Shown piece after piece: positions 8,530 to 17,322 of a stretch of 64,000 nucleotides of DNA. Position numbers and translations under genes: made by a program. The notes below the pieces were generated by a model. That model saw nothing but the letters and a program-made list of their open reading frames with translations, did no database searches and was not told where the DNA came from. The stretch's first letter is position 1, and each line of letters starts with the position of its first letter. The DNA is from UBA1672 sp964352665 (lineage in GTDB: Bacteria; Pseudomonadota; Alphaproteobacteria; Micavibrionales; Micavibrionaceae): the NCBI GenBank assembly GCA_964352665.1, contig CAYGSJ010000003.1, positions 186,001-250,000 on the forward strand, in the 5' to 3' direction.

Positions 8530-9411
8530 TTATATAACGGGCCGCGTGAATTTAATCAGCAAGAGGCCGGAGAATGTAATCACACTGGCGCCGATAATGG
8601 TCCATTCATCCGGATACTCCGAAAAGAAGATAGCAGAGAATAAAGCGCCCCATAAAATCTGGACATAATGGATAGGGGCAACGACTTGTGTCGGAGCGCC
8701 GCTATAGGCGCGGGAAACCAGAATTGTGCCGGTAAAGCCAGAAAAATTAATCGCCAGAATTGAAAGAATGTGTTTGAACTCGAAGCTTTGATCCATGTTG
8801 ATATAAAGATAAACAGCAGGAATGAAAAGATAAATGGCCACGAAGGCATATTGGAACAAAGCCATGGACAGGAATGTCTGATTATCCTGATTAATATAGC
8901 GGGTCAGCACATACCCCCACGCAAAGAAAAAGGCGAGTGCAAGCGCAGAAATAAAACCGATATTCATTTCAACAAATCCCGGGCGTAAAACAATCATAAC
9001 ACCAATAAAACCAAGGAAGGTAATGGCCCATGATCGCAGCCTTATTTTTTCTCCTGTAATAAAGATTGATAAAATTTTGGCAATAAACGGTGCGGCAAAA
9101 ATCAGGGCATAGCCAGTTGCCAGATCAAGATTGTGAAAGGTGATATAGGCACAAACATGGGCAAAAGAAATAACAAACCCACGAAACAGTCGGAGCTTTA
9201 ATTGCGGCCGTCTGAATGTTTCACTTAGCCCGCCAAGTTGTTTTGAAAGAAGGCACATAAATGTGACCGAAGTAACCGATGCTATGCAGGAAATCAAAAG
9301 TGAAGGGAATTCGTTTAAAGACCGGATGAATGTGTCCGCTACCGTCCACAGGCTGAATCCGAGGAAGGCCATGAACATTTCTTTTGCATATGGAATTTTT
9401 TGTGCATTCAT
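8530..9411 (-). CDS. DMT-family (EamA) transporter
   Basis: A 293-residue integral membrane protein with about ten hydrophobic helices arranged as two EamA repeats, the normal architecture of drug/metabolite exporters. The signature-like region ATGYALIFAAPFIAKILS lies at the end of the first repeat, and the second repeat ends in SEYPDEWTIIGASVITFSG. The substrate cannot be deduced. The gene lies 48 bp upstream of guaA on the same strand and could share its transcript. It diverges from metF. Confidence 0.85.
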   Translation of the reverse strand: MNAQKIPYAKEMFMAFLGFSLWTVADTFIRSLNEFPSLLISCIASVTSVTFMCLLSKQLGGLSETFRRPQLKLRLFRGFVISFAHVCAYITFHNLDLATGYALIFAAPFIAKILSIFITGEKIRLRSWAITFLGFIGVMIVLRPGFVEMNIGFISALALAFFFAWGYVLTRYINQDNQTFLSMALFQYAFVAIYLFIPAVYLYINMDQSFEFKHILSILAINFSGFTGTILVSRAYSGAPTQVVAPIHYVQILWGALFSAIFFSEYPDEWTIIGASVITFSGLLLIKFTRPVI

Positions 9412-9499
9412 GAACGACTATTAAACGCAAAATGATTGCCCGTCTATAAAAACAATGCTGTAATCAGCAAGAATAATTTTTAAAATCACGGGGTTTATT

Positions 9500-10336
9500 T
9501 TGGGTACAACATTTTCATTTGAGTTCTTTCCACCCAAGACGGAAAAATCCGCCGAAAATCTTTGGGCATGTGTGCCCGAACTAGTTGGTTTGGGGCCAAA
9601 GTTTATGACTGTGACCTACGGTGCCGGCGGATCTACAAAAGACGGCACAATTGATACTATTCAAAAGAAAAAAGGCATGTGCAGCGTGCCCATAGGGTCA
9701 CACCTTACCTTTCTAAATACCACCAAAGCGGAATTATACGAGTATGTAGATCGTCTTTGGGAACGTGGAATACAGCATATCGTTGCGTTGCGCGGTGATA
9801 TGCCAAAAGATCTTGAGTGGCCTTTGGATAAAGATGAAAACTATTTCCAGTATACTTCGGATTTTGTAGAGGGTTTGGTAGCGCGACACCCGTTTGAAAT
9901 TTCCGTTGGCGCATATCCGGAAAAACATCCGGACTCAAAAACCCTGAAAGATGATATCTATGCTTTAAAGCGGAAATACGAGGCTGGAGCTTCGCGGGCG
10001 CTGACACAATTTTTCTTTGATAACTCTGTTTATTACGAATTTTTAGAGCAGTGTCGGAGTGAGGGTATAACCGTGCCGATTTGTCCGGGTTTACTGCCTA
10101 TCCATGATTTTGCATCTATGTGTAATTTTGCAACGCGCTGTAAGGCCAGTCTCCCCGCCTGGTTATATGATAAATTCGAGGGGTTGGAAGATAAACCCGA
10201 GGAGGCAAGAAAAGTGGCTATAGAGCTTTTAGTTGCGCAGACAGAAGACCTTGTAAGCAACGGTGTGGAGCATATTCATTTTTACACGCTTAACAAATCG
10301 GATATTACGCGTCAGGCTGTAGAAGCCATTTCATGA
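9500..10336 (+). CDS. metF: 5,10-methylenetetrahydrofolate reductase
   Basis: FAD enzyme that reduces methylene-THF to 5-methyl-THF, the methyl donor for methionine synthesis. The N-terminus TFSFEFFPPKTEKSAENLW is the family hallmark; VTYGAGGSTKDGTI and HIVALRGDMP follow, and QFFFDN lies in the second half. The 278-residue length is close to other bacterial MetF proteins. The start is TTG at 9500 with ACGGGG upstream; no in-frame ATG lies near the conserved N-terminus. metE, which consumes the product, follows on the same strand after 130 bp. Confidence 0.94.
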   Translation: MGTTFSFEFFPPKTEKSAENLWACVPELVGLGPKFMTVTYGAGGSTKDGTIDTIQKKKGMCSVPIGSHLTFLNTTKAELYEYVDRLWERGIQHIVALRGDMPKDLEWPLDKDENYFQYTSDFVEGLVARHPFEISVGAYPEKHPDSKTLKDDIYALKRKYEAGASRALTQFFFDNSVYYEFLEQCRSEGITVPICPGLLPIHDFASMCNFATRCKASLPAWLYDKFEGLEDKPEEARKVAIELLVAQTEDLVSNGVEHIHFYTLNKSDITRQAVEAIS

Positions 10337-10339
10337 AAT

Positions 10340-10369
10340 AAAGTAATAAAAATTACTTTAAAGTACTTT
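10340..10369. promoter_or_regulatory. AT-rich double palindrome between metF and metE
   Basis: AAAGTAAT (10340-10347) pairs with ATTACTTT (10352-10359) across four A residues, and is followed directly by the self-complementary AAAGTACTTT (10360-10369). The repeated AAAGTA/TACTTT half-site suggests a protein-binding operator or a weak AT hairpin at the end of metF. No regulator is identified in the window. Confidence 0.35.
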
Positions 10370-10466
10370 ATTCAATTCATTTTATGGTGTTTTCGCTTGA
10401 TATTTGTGGTCAGCCGTTCTATGCCATGTGGTAGTAAAATTTTACTTGAATTAAATGGAGAAGTTC

Positions 10467-12800
10467 ATGGTCCTGGCAACGAATTTAGGATTTCCACGTA
10501 TCGGTGATATGCGTCAGCTAAAAAAAGCGGTTGAAAGTTATTGGAAAGCAAAAAGTACAAAAGATGATCTGTTAAATACAGGTAAGGAATTGCGTGCAAA
10601 CAACTGGAAACTCCAGCAAAAGGCAGGCCTTGACCACATTCCCTCGAACGATTTCTCTCTTTATGATCAGGTTTTAGACATGACCGTTACCCTTGGCCTT
10701 GTTCCAGATCGCTACGACTGGGATGGTAAGGAAGTGGATATTGATACTTATTTTGCCATGGCGCGTGGCCGTCAGCAAGGTGAAGTCGATGTAACAGCAA
10801 TGGAAATGACAAAGTGGTATGATACAAATTATCACTACATCGTTCCGGAATTTGAAGAAGGCATGGAGCCAACACTATCCAGCACAAAAGTTTTCGATCA
10901 GTATAAAGAAGCAAAAGATTTAGGAATTGAAACACGTCCGGTTATTATTGGCCCTGCAACTTATGTTTTTCTAGGAAAAAGTCAGTACGAAGGGTTTAAC
11001 CATGAAGAAATGGTGAAACAAATACTTCCTGTTTATAACGAAATTCTTGAAAGACTTGCGCAGATGGGGGCCCAGTGGGTTCAAATCGATGAGCCTGTTT
11101 TTTGTCTTGATCTATGTTCGGTCGGGCAAGGTGTTGTGAAGGCCGCTTATGAAGGCCTGAAAATACCCGAAGGTCTGAAAACTATTGTAACATCCTATTT
11201 TGATACATTACGCAAAAATGCTGATCAGTTTTATGGTCTTCCGGTGGATGCCTTACATATTGATCTATGCCGCGGCCCTAATCAGGCCAACACAAATGCA
11301 AATGACTCGGCCAAAGCGCTGGACGAAGCATTGAAAAAAATCGGCGATAAGACGTTGTCTCTAGGCGTTGTTGATGGACGTAATATCTGGAAAAACGACA
11401 TGTCCGCGTCTTTGGCAATGGTAGAAAAAGCAGTTGAAAAGCTTGGCTCGGATAAAGTATTCGTGTCCGGATCCTGTTCTTTGCTTCATACACCGGTTGA
11501 TCTTGGCAATGAAGCCGACATGGATGAGCAGATCAAAAGCTGGATGGCGTATGCTGCGCAGAAAGTTTCTGAAATTGCCACAATTACAAAAGGTGCAAAT
11601 GAAGGCCGTGCTTCAATTACGACAGAACTTGAGGCAAGCGATGCAGTACAAGAAGACCGACGCACGTCAAAGCGTATTCACAATGACAAGGTAAAAAGTC
11701 GTGTAAAGGATATCACACCGGAAATGAAAAAGCGTAAGTCTCCGTTTGCGCAACGCCAAAAGGTACAACATGCTTCGCTGAAGCTTCCGCTTTATCCGAC
11801 GACATCTATTGGGTCTTTCCCCCAAACACAAGAAATTCGCAAGGCACGTTCAGCCTTCAAAAAAGGTGAAATAAGTGAAAGTGCCTATAAAAAGGCGATG
11901 CAGGATGAAATCCGTAACGTGGTGGATTACCAGCACAAGGTCGATATTGATGTTCTTGTTCATGGTGAGCCGGAGCGTAATGATATGGTCGAATATTTCG
12001 GCGAGCAACTGGCCGGATTTACGTTTTCGAAATTCGGATGGGTACAATCCTACGGTTCACGTTGTGTAAAGCCGCCGATCATTTACGGTGATGTTTCTCG
12101 CCCAAAGGCGATGACAGTCGAATGGTCCAAGTTTGCACAAGAGCAAACCAAAAAAATCATGAAGGGTATGTTGACTGGTCCGATCACGATCTTGCAGTGG
12201 TCTTTCGTGCGAGACGATCAGCCACGCAGCCTGACCTCAACACAAATCGCACTGGCGATCCGTGATGAAGTGGCTGACCTTGAAAAGGCCGGCATCAAAA
12301 TGATCCAGATTGATGAAGCCGCCTTCCGTGAAGGGTTGCCTTTGCGTCAGGATGACTGGAAAGCCTATCTTGATAATGCGGTAGAGAATTTTCGTCTTAC
12401 ATCATGTTGTGTTGAAGATTCAACGCAGATCCATACTCACATGTGTTATTCAGAATTTAATGACGTGATTAAGGAAGTTGCGGCAATGGATGCAGATGTG
12501 ATTTCGATCGAGACATCGCGCTCACAGATGGAATTGCTGGATGCATTTGTGGCCTTTAAATATCCAAATGAAATAGGCCCTGGTGTTTATGATATTCACT
12601 CTCCCCGTGTGCCGACAACACAGGAAATGGTGGATTTATTGGAAAAAGCCAAAGACGTGCTGGATGAGCGCCAAATCTGGGTTAATCCTGATTGTGGCCT
12701 GAAAACACGGGGCTGGGCAGAGGTTGAGCCAGCGCTAAAGAACATGGTCGCTGCGGCCAAGGAAATGCGGCAAAAATCAACGGCTACTGCCGTAGCATAG
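10467..12800 (+). CDS. metE: Cobalamin-independent methionine synthase
   Basis: Transfers the methyl group of 5-methyl-THF-polyglutamate to homocysteine. The N-terminal domain begins with LGFPRIG; the catalytic C-terminal domain begins around LPLYPTTSIGSFPQT. The zinc ligands are visible as HTHMCYS (His and Cys), ETSRS (Glu) and NPDCGLKTRGW (Cys). At 777 residues it has normal length. The ATG at 10467 is chosen because GGAG sits 6 bp before it; an in-frame ATG at 10455 overlaps that ribosome site. No cobalamin or SAM riboswitch is evident in the 130 bp upstream. Confidence 0.96.
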   Translation: MVLATNLGFPRIGDMRQLKKAVESYWKAKSTKDDLLNTGKELRANNWKLQQKAGLDHIPSNDFSLYDQVLDMTVTLGLVPDRYDWDGKEVDIDTYFAMARGRQQGEVDVTAMEMTKWYDTNYHYIVPEFEEGMEPTLSSTKVFDQYKEAKDLGIETRPVIIGPATYVFLGKSQYEGFNHEEMVKQILPVYNEILERLAQMGAQWVQIDEPVFCLDLCSVGQGVVKAAYEGLKIPEGLKTIVTSYFDTLRKNADQFYGLPVDALHIDLCRGPNQANTNANDSAKALDEALKKIGDKTLSLGVVDGRNIWKNDMSASLAMVEKAVEKLGSDKVFVSGSCSLLHTPVDLGNEADMDEQIKSWMAYAAQKVSEIATITKGANEGRASITTELEASDAVQEDRRTSKRIHNDKVKSRVKDITPEMKKRKSPFAQRQKVQHASLKLPLYPTTSIGSFPQTQEIRKARSAFKKGEISESAYKKAMQDEIRNVVDYQHKVDIDVLVHGEPERNDMVEYFGEQLAGFTFSKFGWVQSYGSRCVKPPIIYGDVSRPKAMTVEWSKFAQEQTKKIMKGMLTGPITILQWSFVRDDQPRSLTSTQIALAIRDEVADLEKAGIKMIQIDEAAFREGLPLRQDDWKAYLDNAVENFRLTSCCVEDSTQIHTHMCYSEFNDVIKEVAAMDADVISIETSRSQMELLDAFVAFKYPNEIGPGVYDIHSPRVPTTQEMVDLLEKAKDVLDERQIWVNPDCGLKTRGWAEVEPALKNMVAAAKEMRQKSTATAVA

Positions 12801-12813
12801 AAGATATGAAACA

Positions 12814-12835
12814 CCCCGCGAACGCGGGGTTTTCT
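12814..12835 (+). terminator. Rho-independent terminator after metE
   Basis: CCCCGC (12814-12819) pairs with GCGGGG (12824-12829) around a GAAC loop, followed by TTTTCTTT. It lies 13 bp after the metE stop and isolates the met genes from the tRNA. Confidence 0.92.
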
Positions 12836-12854
12836 TTATTTCATTATTCAAATC

Positions 12855-12883
12855 TTGACATTACGACGACTAGGAGGCATAAA
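12855..12883 (+). promoter_or_regulatory. Sigma-70-type promoter for tRNA-Met
   Basis: A perfect -35 box TTGACA (12855-12860), a 17-bp spacer and CATAAA (12878-12883) as -10. The predicted start of transcription, near 12890, is about 30 bp before the tRNA. Confidence 0.7.
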
Positions 12884-12920
12884 ACGGCTTCGATATATCG
12901 ACGTAACCCTTTTATCGTGT

Positions 12921-12996
12921 GGCGGTGTAGCTCAGGGGTTAGAGCAGTGGAATCATAATCCATGTGTCGGGTGTTCAAATCACCCCACCGCTACCA
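12921..12996 (+). tRNA. tRNA-Met (CAT), elongator
   Basis: A complete cloverleaf of 76 nt: acceptor GGCGGTG with CACCGCT, D-arm GCTC/GAGC, anticodon stem GTGGA/TCCAT with loop ATCATAA (anticodon CAT), T-arm GGGTG/CACCC, and an encoded ACCA end. It lacks the three G-C pairs of the initiator tRNA anticodon stem and resembles alphaproteobacterial elongator tRNA-Met; a lysidine-modified tRNA-Ile cannot be fully excluded. Its 3' half is duplicated at 23948-23995, marking it as the attachment site of an island. Confidence 0.93.
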
Positions 12997-12998
12997 TT
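12951..12998 (+). repeat. Left 48-bp direct repeat (attL-like, inside tRNA-Met)
   Basis: Runs from the anticodon loop to 2 bp past the CCA end of tRNA-Met and is identical over all 48 bp to 23948-23995. Confidence 0.9.
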
Positions 12999-13258
12999 AT
13001 TTTCATTTAAAATCAGCTTCTTATAGGGCTTTTTCTTTTAGAGAAAAACTTTGGAAATGTGCCGAGGTAAAGACCCATCTATCGCACTCAACCTTGTTTA
13101 TAGAGCGCAAACTAACGGGAATGGACGGGTTATAAGAGGTTAGAAGAAGTCCGGTAGCAAAACTTCTTGAAGATGTTTTTATTTTGAGCCTATGATCCGA
13201 CTGGCTTTTGAACTGCTTTTATAGCATAAGTAATAATCAATCTTACTTGGGAAGAATA

Positions 13259-13936
13259 ATGCGCTTACTCGTAATTGAGGATGATCAGGAGGTTTCTGCC
13301 TACATATCCAAAGGAATGAGGGAGGCCGGCCATACGGTTGATACAGCTGATAACGGCAAAGATGGTCTGTTTTTGGCGACCACAGAAGACTACGATGTCA
13401 TGATCGTAGATCGTATGTTGCCCGAACTCGATGGCCTCACCATTATTAAAACTATTCGCGGTGCAGGAAATACGACACCTGCCCTTATTCTCAGTGCGTT
13501 GGGCGAAGTTGATGATCGCGTGAAAGGTTTACGATCTGGCGGTGATGATTATCTGGTTAAACCCTTTGCATTCACTGAATTGCTGGCACGAATTGAAGTC
13601 TTGAGCCGGAGACAAGACAATACTGGAAACAATCAAGAAACAACGTTTAGCGCTGGTGATCTAGAACTTAATCTTCTCTCTCGTAAAGTAACGCGATCCG
13701 GAAAAATCATTGATTTGCAGTCACGCGAATTCCAACTGCTCGAGTATATGCTTAGGCACAAGGGCCAAGTCGTAACACGGACAATGCTTTTGGAACATGT
13801 CTGGGATTACCATTTTGATCCACAAACCAATGTCATTGATGTTCATATCAGCCGCCTGCGCAGCAAGATTGATAAGGACTTTGATGCGAAAATTATAAGG
13901 ACCGTGCGTGGTGCAGGATACATCATTGAAGGCTAG
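13259..13936 (+). CDS. OmpR-family response regulator
   Basis: A 225-residue DNA-binding regulator with an N-terminal receiver domain (acidic pocket IEDD, phospho-acceptor Asp51 in MIVDRMLPELDG, conserved KPF) and a C-terminal winged helix ending in VIDVHISRLRSKID and TVRGAGYIIEG. The ATG at 13259 is preferred because GGGAAG lies 5 bp upstream and it begins the conserved MRLLVIEDD. The kinase gene overlaps its 3' end. As the first gene of the island it probably controls the downstream lipid operon; this is inferred from position. Confidence 0.93.
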   Translation: MRLLVIEDDQEVSAYISKGMREAGHTVDTADNGKDGLFLATTEDYDVMIVDRMLPELDGLTIIKTIRGAGNTTPALILSALGEVDDRVKGLRSGGDDYLVKPFAFTELLARIEVLSRRQDNTGNNQETTFSAGDLELNLLSRKVTRSGKIIDLQSREFQLLEYMLRHKGQVVTRTMLLEHVWDYHFDPQTNVIDVHISRLRSKIDKDFDAKIIRTVRGAGYIIEG

Positions 13937-15209
13937 CTCAGATACTCGGGGTCGGCGCTACACAAAAAGCTCCAGCTTTGTCATGGCCCTGCTCTTTACG
14001 ATCCTTTGTGGAGCGGCAGCTCTTAGCTTGGGCTATTTCATAAATTACTTTGCCAAAGGTCATTTTATTGACTCTACAGAAGCCGTTCTTGATGCAGAAA
14101 TAAGATACGTAGAAGCAATAGGTCCAGAACAAACACAAGATAATGGGCAGCTCTACCTGTTTCTGAATGATGACGGAAGTTTGCCACATAACATTCCTTC
14201 GACCGTCTCACGTTTAGCTGAGGGGATTATTGTCTTTGACCATCCCGAAAATAAGCGTCGTTATGCCGCTAAAATTCATACACTGCATGAGAACAAAAAG
14301 ATGCTGATCGGCACGGACATTACGAACATTTCAAAAGACTTTAAATTCATGCAATGGCTCGGAATTTCTAGTATTATTTTTGTTATACTGGTCGTTTTTG
14401 TCGCTTTCGCTATCAGTGTTTTTGTCGTCAGCGGCACCAATAAAATTGCCGATACTGCCTGTGAAATTATGGATACGGGTGATTTATCTCGACGTGTGGC
14501 TGTCGGTTCACGCTGGGATGACCTTAGTAATATGGCCGTAGTTCTTAATATGCTGTTAGACCGTGTTCAAGAGCTCATGCAAGGGGTGCGGCAAGTCTCC
14601 GATAATATTGCACATGATCTACGCACACCGCTCACACGCATGCGTGGCAAACTGGAGGTGCTGGAAGATGGTCAAAAGAAGGATGAGCTTCTCGATGAAG
14701 CAGATCAGCTGCTGAATACTTTTAATGCACTCCTGCGAATTTCGCGCATTGAAGCGGAAAAGCAGCGCGGGCAATTTGTAGAGGTTAATCTTAAAACCCT
14801 ACTGAAAGATGTTGTTGCCTTTTATGAGCCCTTGGCAGAAGAAAGAAATATTATGTTGAGCTCTGATCTCAGTGAGGCAAATTTTCATGGTGATCGTGAT
14901 CTTCTATTTCAAGCCTTTGCCAATCTGCTCGACAATGCTGTTAAATTTACGCCTAAGGACGGAAAGGTGAGCATCCGTCTTAACCGAGATGACGGTCATA
15001 TTCGTGTAGAAGTTTCTGACACAGGCACAGGCGTAGGGGAAGAGGAAAAAGACAAAATCTTCGACCGGTTTTATCGTGGCGAAAAAAGCCGTAGCTCTTC
15101 GGGAACAGGACTGGGCTTAAGCCTTGTAAACGCGGTGATTAACCTTCATGGCGGAAATATTCAGATTGAAAATACAAATCCCGGCCTCAAAATTATTACG
15201 ACTTTGTAA
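13908..15209 (+). CDS. Membrane sensor histidine kinase
   Basis: Cognate kinase of the upstream regulator. Two hydrophobic segments (about residues 22-44 and 151-175) bracket a periplasmic sensor region of about 105 residues. A HAMP linker follows, then the H-box SDNIAHDLRTPLTRMRGKLE with His236, and a HATPase domain with N-box NLLDNAVKFTP, SDTGTGV and GTGLGLSLV. It has 433 residues with a GTG start that overlaps the regulator; a TTG at 13926 with AGGA upstream is an alternative. The signal sensed is unknown. Confidence 0.92.
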   Translation: MVQDTSLKASSDTRGRRYTKSSSFVMALLFTILCGAAALSLGYFINYFAKGHFIDSTEAVLDAEIRYVEAIGPEQTQDNGQLYLFLNDDGSLPHNIPSTVSRLAEGIIVFDHPENKRRYAAKIHTLHENKKMLIGTDITNISKDFKFMQWLGISSIIFVILVVFVAFAISVFVVSGTNKIADTACEIMDTGDLSRRVAVGSRWDDLSNMAVVLNMLLDRVQELMQGVRQVSDNIAHDLRTPLTRMRGKLEVLEDGQKKDELLDEADQLLNTFNALLRISRIEAEKQRGQFVEVNLKTLLKDVVAFYEPLAEERNIMLSSDLSEANFHGDRDLLFQAFANLLDNAVKFTPKDGKVSIRLNRDDGHIRVEVSDTGTGVGEEEKDKIFDRFYRGEKSRSSSGTGLGLSLVNAVINLHGGNIQIENTNPGLKIITTL

Positions 15210-15255
15210 TCTTTACGACATAGACGTGTAAGACCTGCCAAGCCATACTGCAAGG

Positions 15256-16506
15256 ATGAAGATTGCAGTTATTGGCACAGGCATTTCCGGTTTAGGGGCA
15301 GCATATTTGTTGAACGCCGATCACGATATTACGGTGTATGAAAAAAACGCTTATCTCGGCGGTCATAGCCGTACGATTGAGGTACCGACGGGGTCTAAAA
15401 AAACCCCTGTCGATACTGGGTTTATTGTTTTTAACAACTGGAATTATCCAAACCTGATGGGCTTGTTTAAAGAATTAGATGTGCCTTACCAAAAAAGCGA
15501 TATGTCGTTTGGGGTGAGCATTGATAATGGCTGGCTGGAATATGGTTCCGGAGGCATGTTTGCGCAGAAAAGAAATTGGGTGCGCCCAGTCTATTACGGA
15601 ATGCTAGCCGATATTCTACGCTTTAATAAACAAGCACTGAATTATATTGAACGTGATGTAGATATATCCCTGCAAGAATGTCTTGATCAGTTAAACATGG
15701 GAGAATGGTTCCGAAGATATTACTTGCTGGCGATGGGTGCGGCAATCTGGAGCTGCCCAATTGATACAATTATGAAATTTCCAGCCCGCACGTTTTTACA
15801 GTTCTTTAAAAACCACGGCCTGCTCAGCATCAATAACCGCCCACAATGGTATACGGTGACAGGCGGCAGCCAAAAGTATGTGGCCCGTCTAACAGAAAAT
15901 TTCAAAGATCGCATAAAGTTAGAATCCGGCGTTAAAGCTGTAACTCCTAAAGATGATCAATATTGTGTCGAAGATGAGCTAGGGAACGGTGAGTTATTCG
16001 ATCAGGTTATCTTCAGTTGTCATGCAGATGAAGCCTTAAAAATGATTGATGACCCAACCAGTGATGAAATTGATGTTCTTGGATCTTTTGATTATCAAGA
16101 CAATCAGATTATCGTTCATAGCGATACGAGCTTTATGCCGAAAGAAAAGAAATGCTGGGCAAGTTGGGTTTATTTATCTGAAGGACGTGAAGACAAGAGC
16201 AATGTCGTATCTTTGAGTTATTGGATGAATAACCTTCAAGGACTTGACCAAGCTTATCCCGTCATTGTTACGCTCAATCCTGGGCGCAGACCACAAGAGG
16301 ATTCAATACTGGATGAACACACCTTTTCTCATCCGGTTTTTGATCTCAAAGCCATTAAGGCGCAAGATAAAATTGCAAGCATTCAGGGCAAGAACGGGCT
16401 CTGGTTCTGCGGTGCATATCAACGCTACGGCTTCCATGAAGATGGATTGCTCAGCGCAGTGAATGTTGCCAAAGCGATAGGAGTTGATATTCCATGGAAG
16501 CATTAA
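15256..16506 (+). CDS. FAD-dependent oxidoreductase, COG2907 amine-oxidase-like
   Basis: A 416-residue flavoprotein that begins with a Rossmann FAD-binding motif (GTGISGLGAAYLL) and a GGH/R motif (YLGGHSRTIEV). It closely resembles the NAD(P)-binding 'amine oxidase' of COG2907 that travels with DUF1365 and cyclopropane fatty acid synthase genes. In Rhodobacter, proteins of this neighbourhood take part in making methylated and furan fatty acids, so a fatty-acyl desaturation or oxidation role on phospholipids is a reasonable inference. The ATG has AAGG closely upstream. Its stop overlaps the DUF1365 start by 13 bp. Confidence 0.87.
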   Translation: MKIAVIGTGISGLGAAYLLNADHDITVYEKNAYLGGHSRTIEVPTGSKKTPVDTGFIVFNNWNYPNLMGLFKELDVPYQKSDMSFGVSIDNGWLEYGSGGMFAQKRNWVRPVYYGMLADILRFNKQALNYIERDVDISLQECLDQLNMGEWFRRYYLLAMGAAIWSCPIDTIMKFPARTFLQFFKNHGLLSINNRPQWYTVTGGSQKYVARLTENFKDRIKLESGVKAVTPKDDQYCVEDELGNGELFDQVIFSCHADEALKMIDDPTSDEIDVLGSFDYQDNQIIVHSDTSFMPKEKKCWASWVYLSEGREDKSNVVSLSYWMNNLQGLDQAYPVIVTLNPGRRPQEDSILDEHTFSHPVFDLKAIKAQDKIASIQGKNGLWFCGAYQRYGFHEDGLLSAVNVAKAIGVDIPWKH

Positions 16507-17276
16507 ACCCACAACTGTTCATTGGCAAAGTCATGCATGGGCGGCTATTTCCCAAGCGCAACAACTTTACCTACGGCATCTATTATCTCGCTTTACCCCT
16601 TTCAAAACTCAAAAACCTTCCCATTGCCTATAACCGCTTCGCAGCCTTAAGCTTTTATGACCGCGATCATGGAAATTGTGACGGCAGCGACTTGGAGGAA
16701 TGGGCACGAAACATTCTTGATGATTACAATATCAAAGAAGCTAATGGGGACATTAAACTCATCTGTATGCCGCGTATTCTGGGCTACGTCTTTAACCCGG
16801 TTAGTTTCTGGCTCTGTTATGACAGGGAAGGAAACTTACGCGCCGTTCTGTGCGAAGTCCATAACACATTTGGCGAACGCCATTCCTATCTCTGCGCGCA
16901 TGAAGATCACCGCCTTATAACCCATGATGACATATTGAAGGGCGATAAGGTTTTTCATGTATCCCCCCTCCTGAAACGTGAGGGGCATTACACATACCGT
17001 TTTGATGTGCGTGATCATAAATTCGCCGTCTGGATTGATTTTTATAACGGAGACGGAAAAAAACAGCTTGTAACATCGCTCATTGGAAAGTTTGAAGCTA
17101 TGGATAAGGCAAGCTTACGCAAAGCTTTCTGGAGATATCCTCTTGTCACATTCAAAGCCGTAACCCTTATTCACTTGCAAGCCCTGAAGCTTATAGCCAA
17201 GGGCATAAAATACATTACAAGACCAACCCAAAACCCAGAACGCATAAGCACGACAGACAATCTTACAAAAATGTAA
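16494..17276 (+). CDS. DUF1365 family protein
   Basis: A 260-residue protein of the DUF1365 family, recognisable from LFIGKVMHGRLFPKRNNFTY near the start and the core MPRILGYVFNPVSFWLCYD. The biochemical function is unknown, but the family is almost always encoded between a COG2907 flavoprotein and a cyclopropane-type fatty acid methyltransferase, as here. It therefore probably acts on membrane acyl chains. The ATG at 16494 lies within the end of the upstream gene, so translation is coupled. Confidence 0.9.
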   Translation: MEALNPQLFIGKVMHGRLFPKRNNFTYGIYYLALPLSKLKNLPIAYNRFAALSFYDRDHGNCDGSDLEEWARNILDDYNIKEANGDIKLICMPRILGYVFNPVSFWLCYDREGNLRAVLCEVHNTFGERHSYLCAHEDHRLITHDDILKGDKVFHVSPLLKREGHYTYRFDVRDHKFAVWIDFYNGDGKKQLVTSLIGKFEAMDKASLRKAFWRYPLVTFKAVTLIHLQALKLIAKGIKYITRPTQNPERISTTDNLTKM

Positions 17277-17322
17277 TCTTCGGGTAACGGGCATGTTAGG
17301 CACTATAAACTAAAGTTGAAAA

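Noticed and set aside
10337..10466. Cobalamin or SAM riboswitch before metE
   Set aside because: The 130-bp spacer is too short for a cobalamin riboswitch and lacks the conserved cores of SAM-II and other SAM classes.
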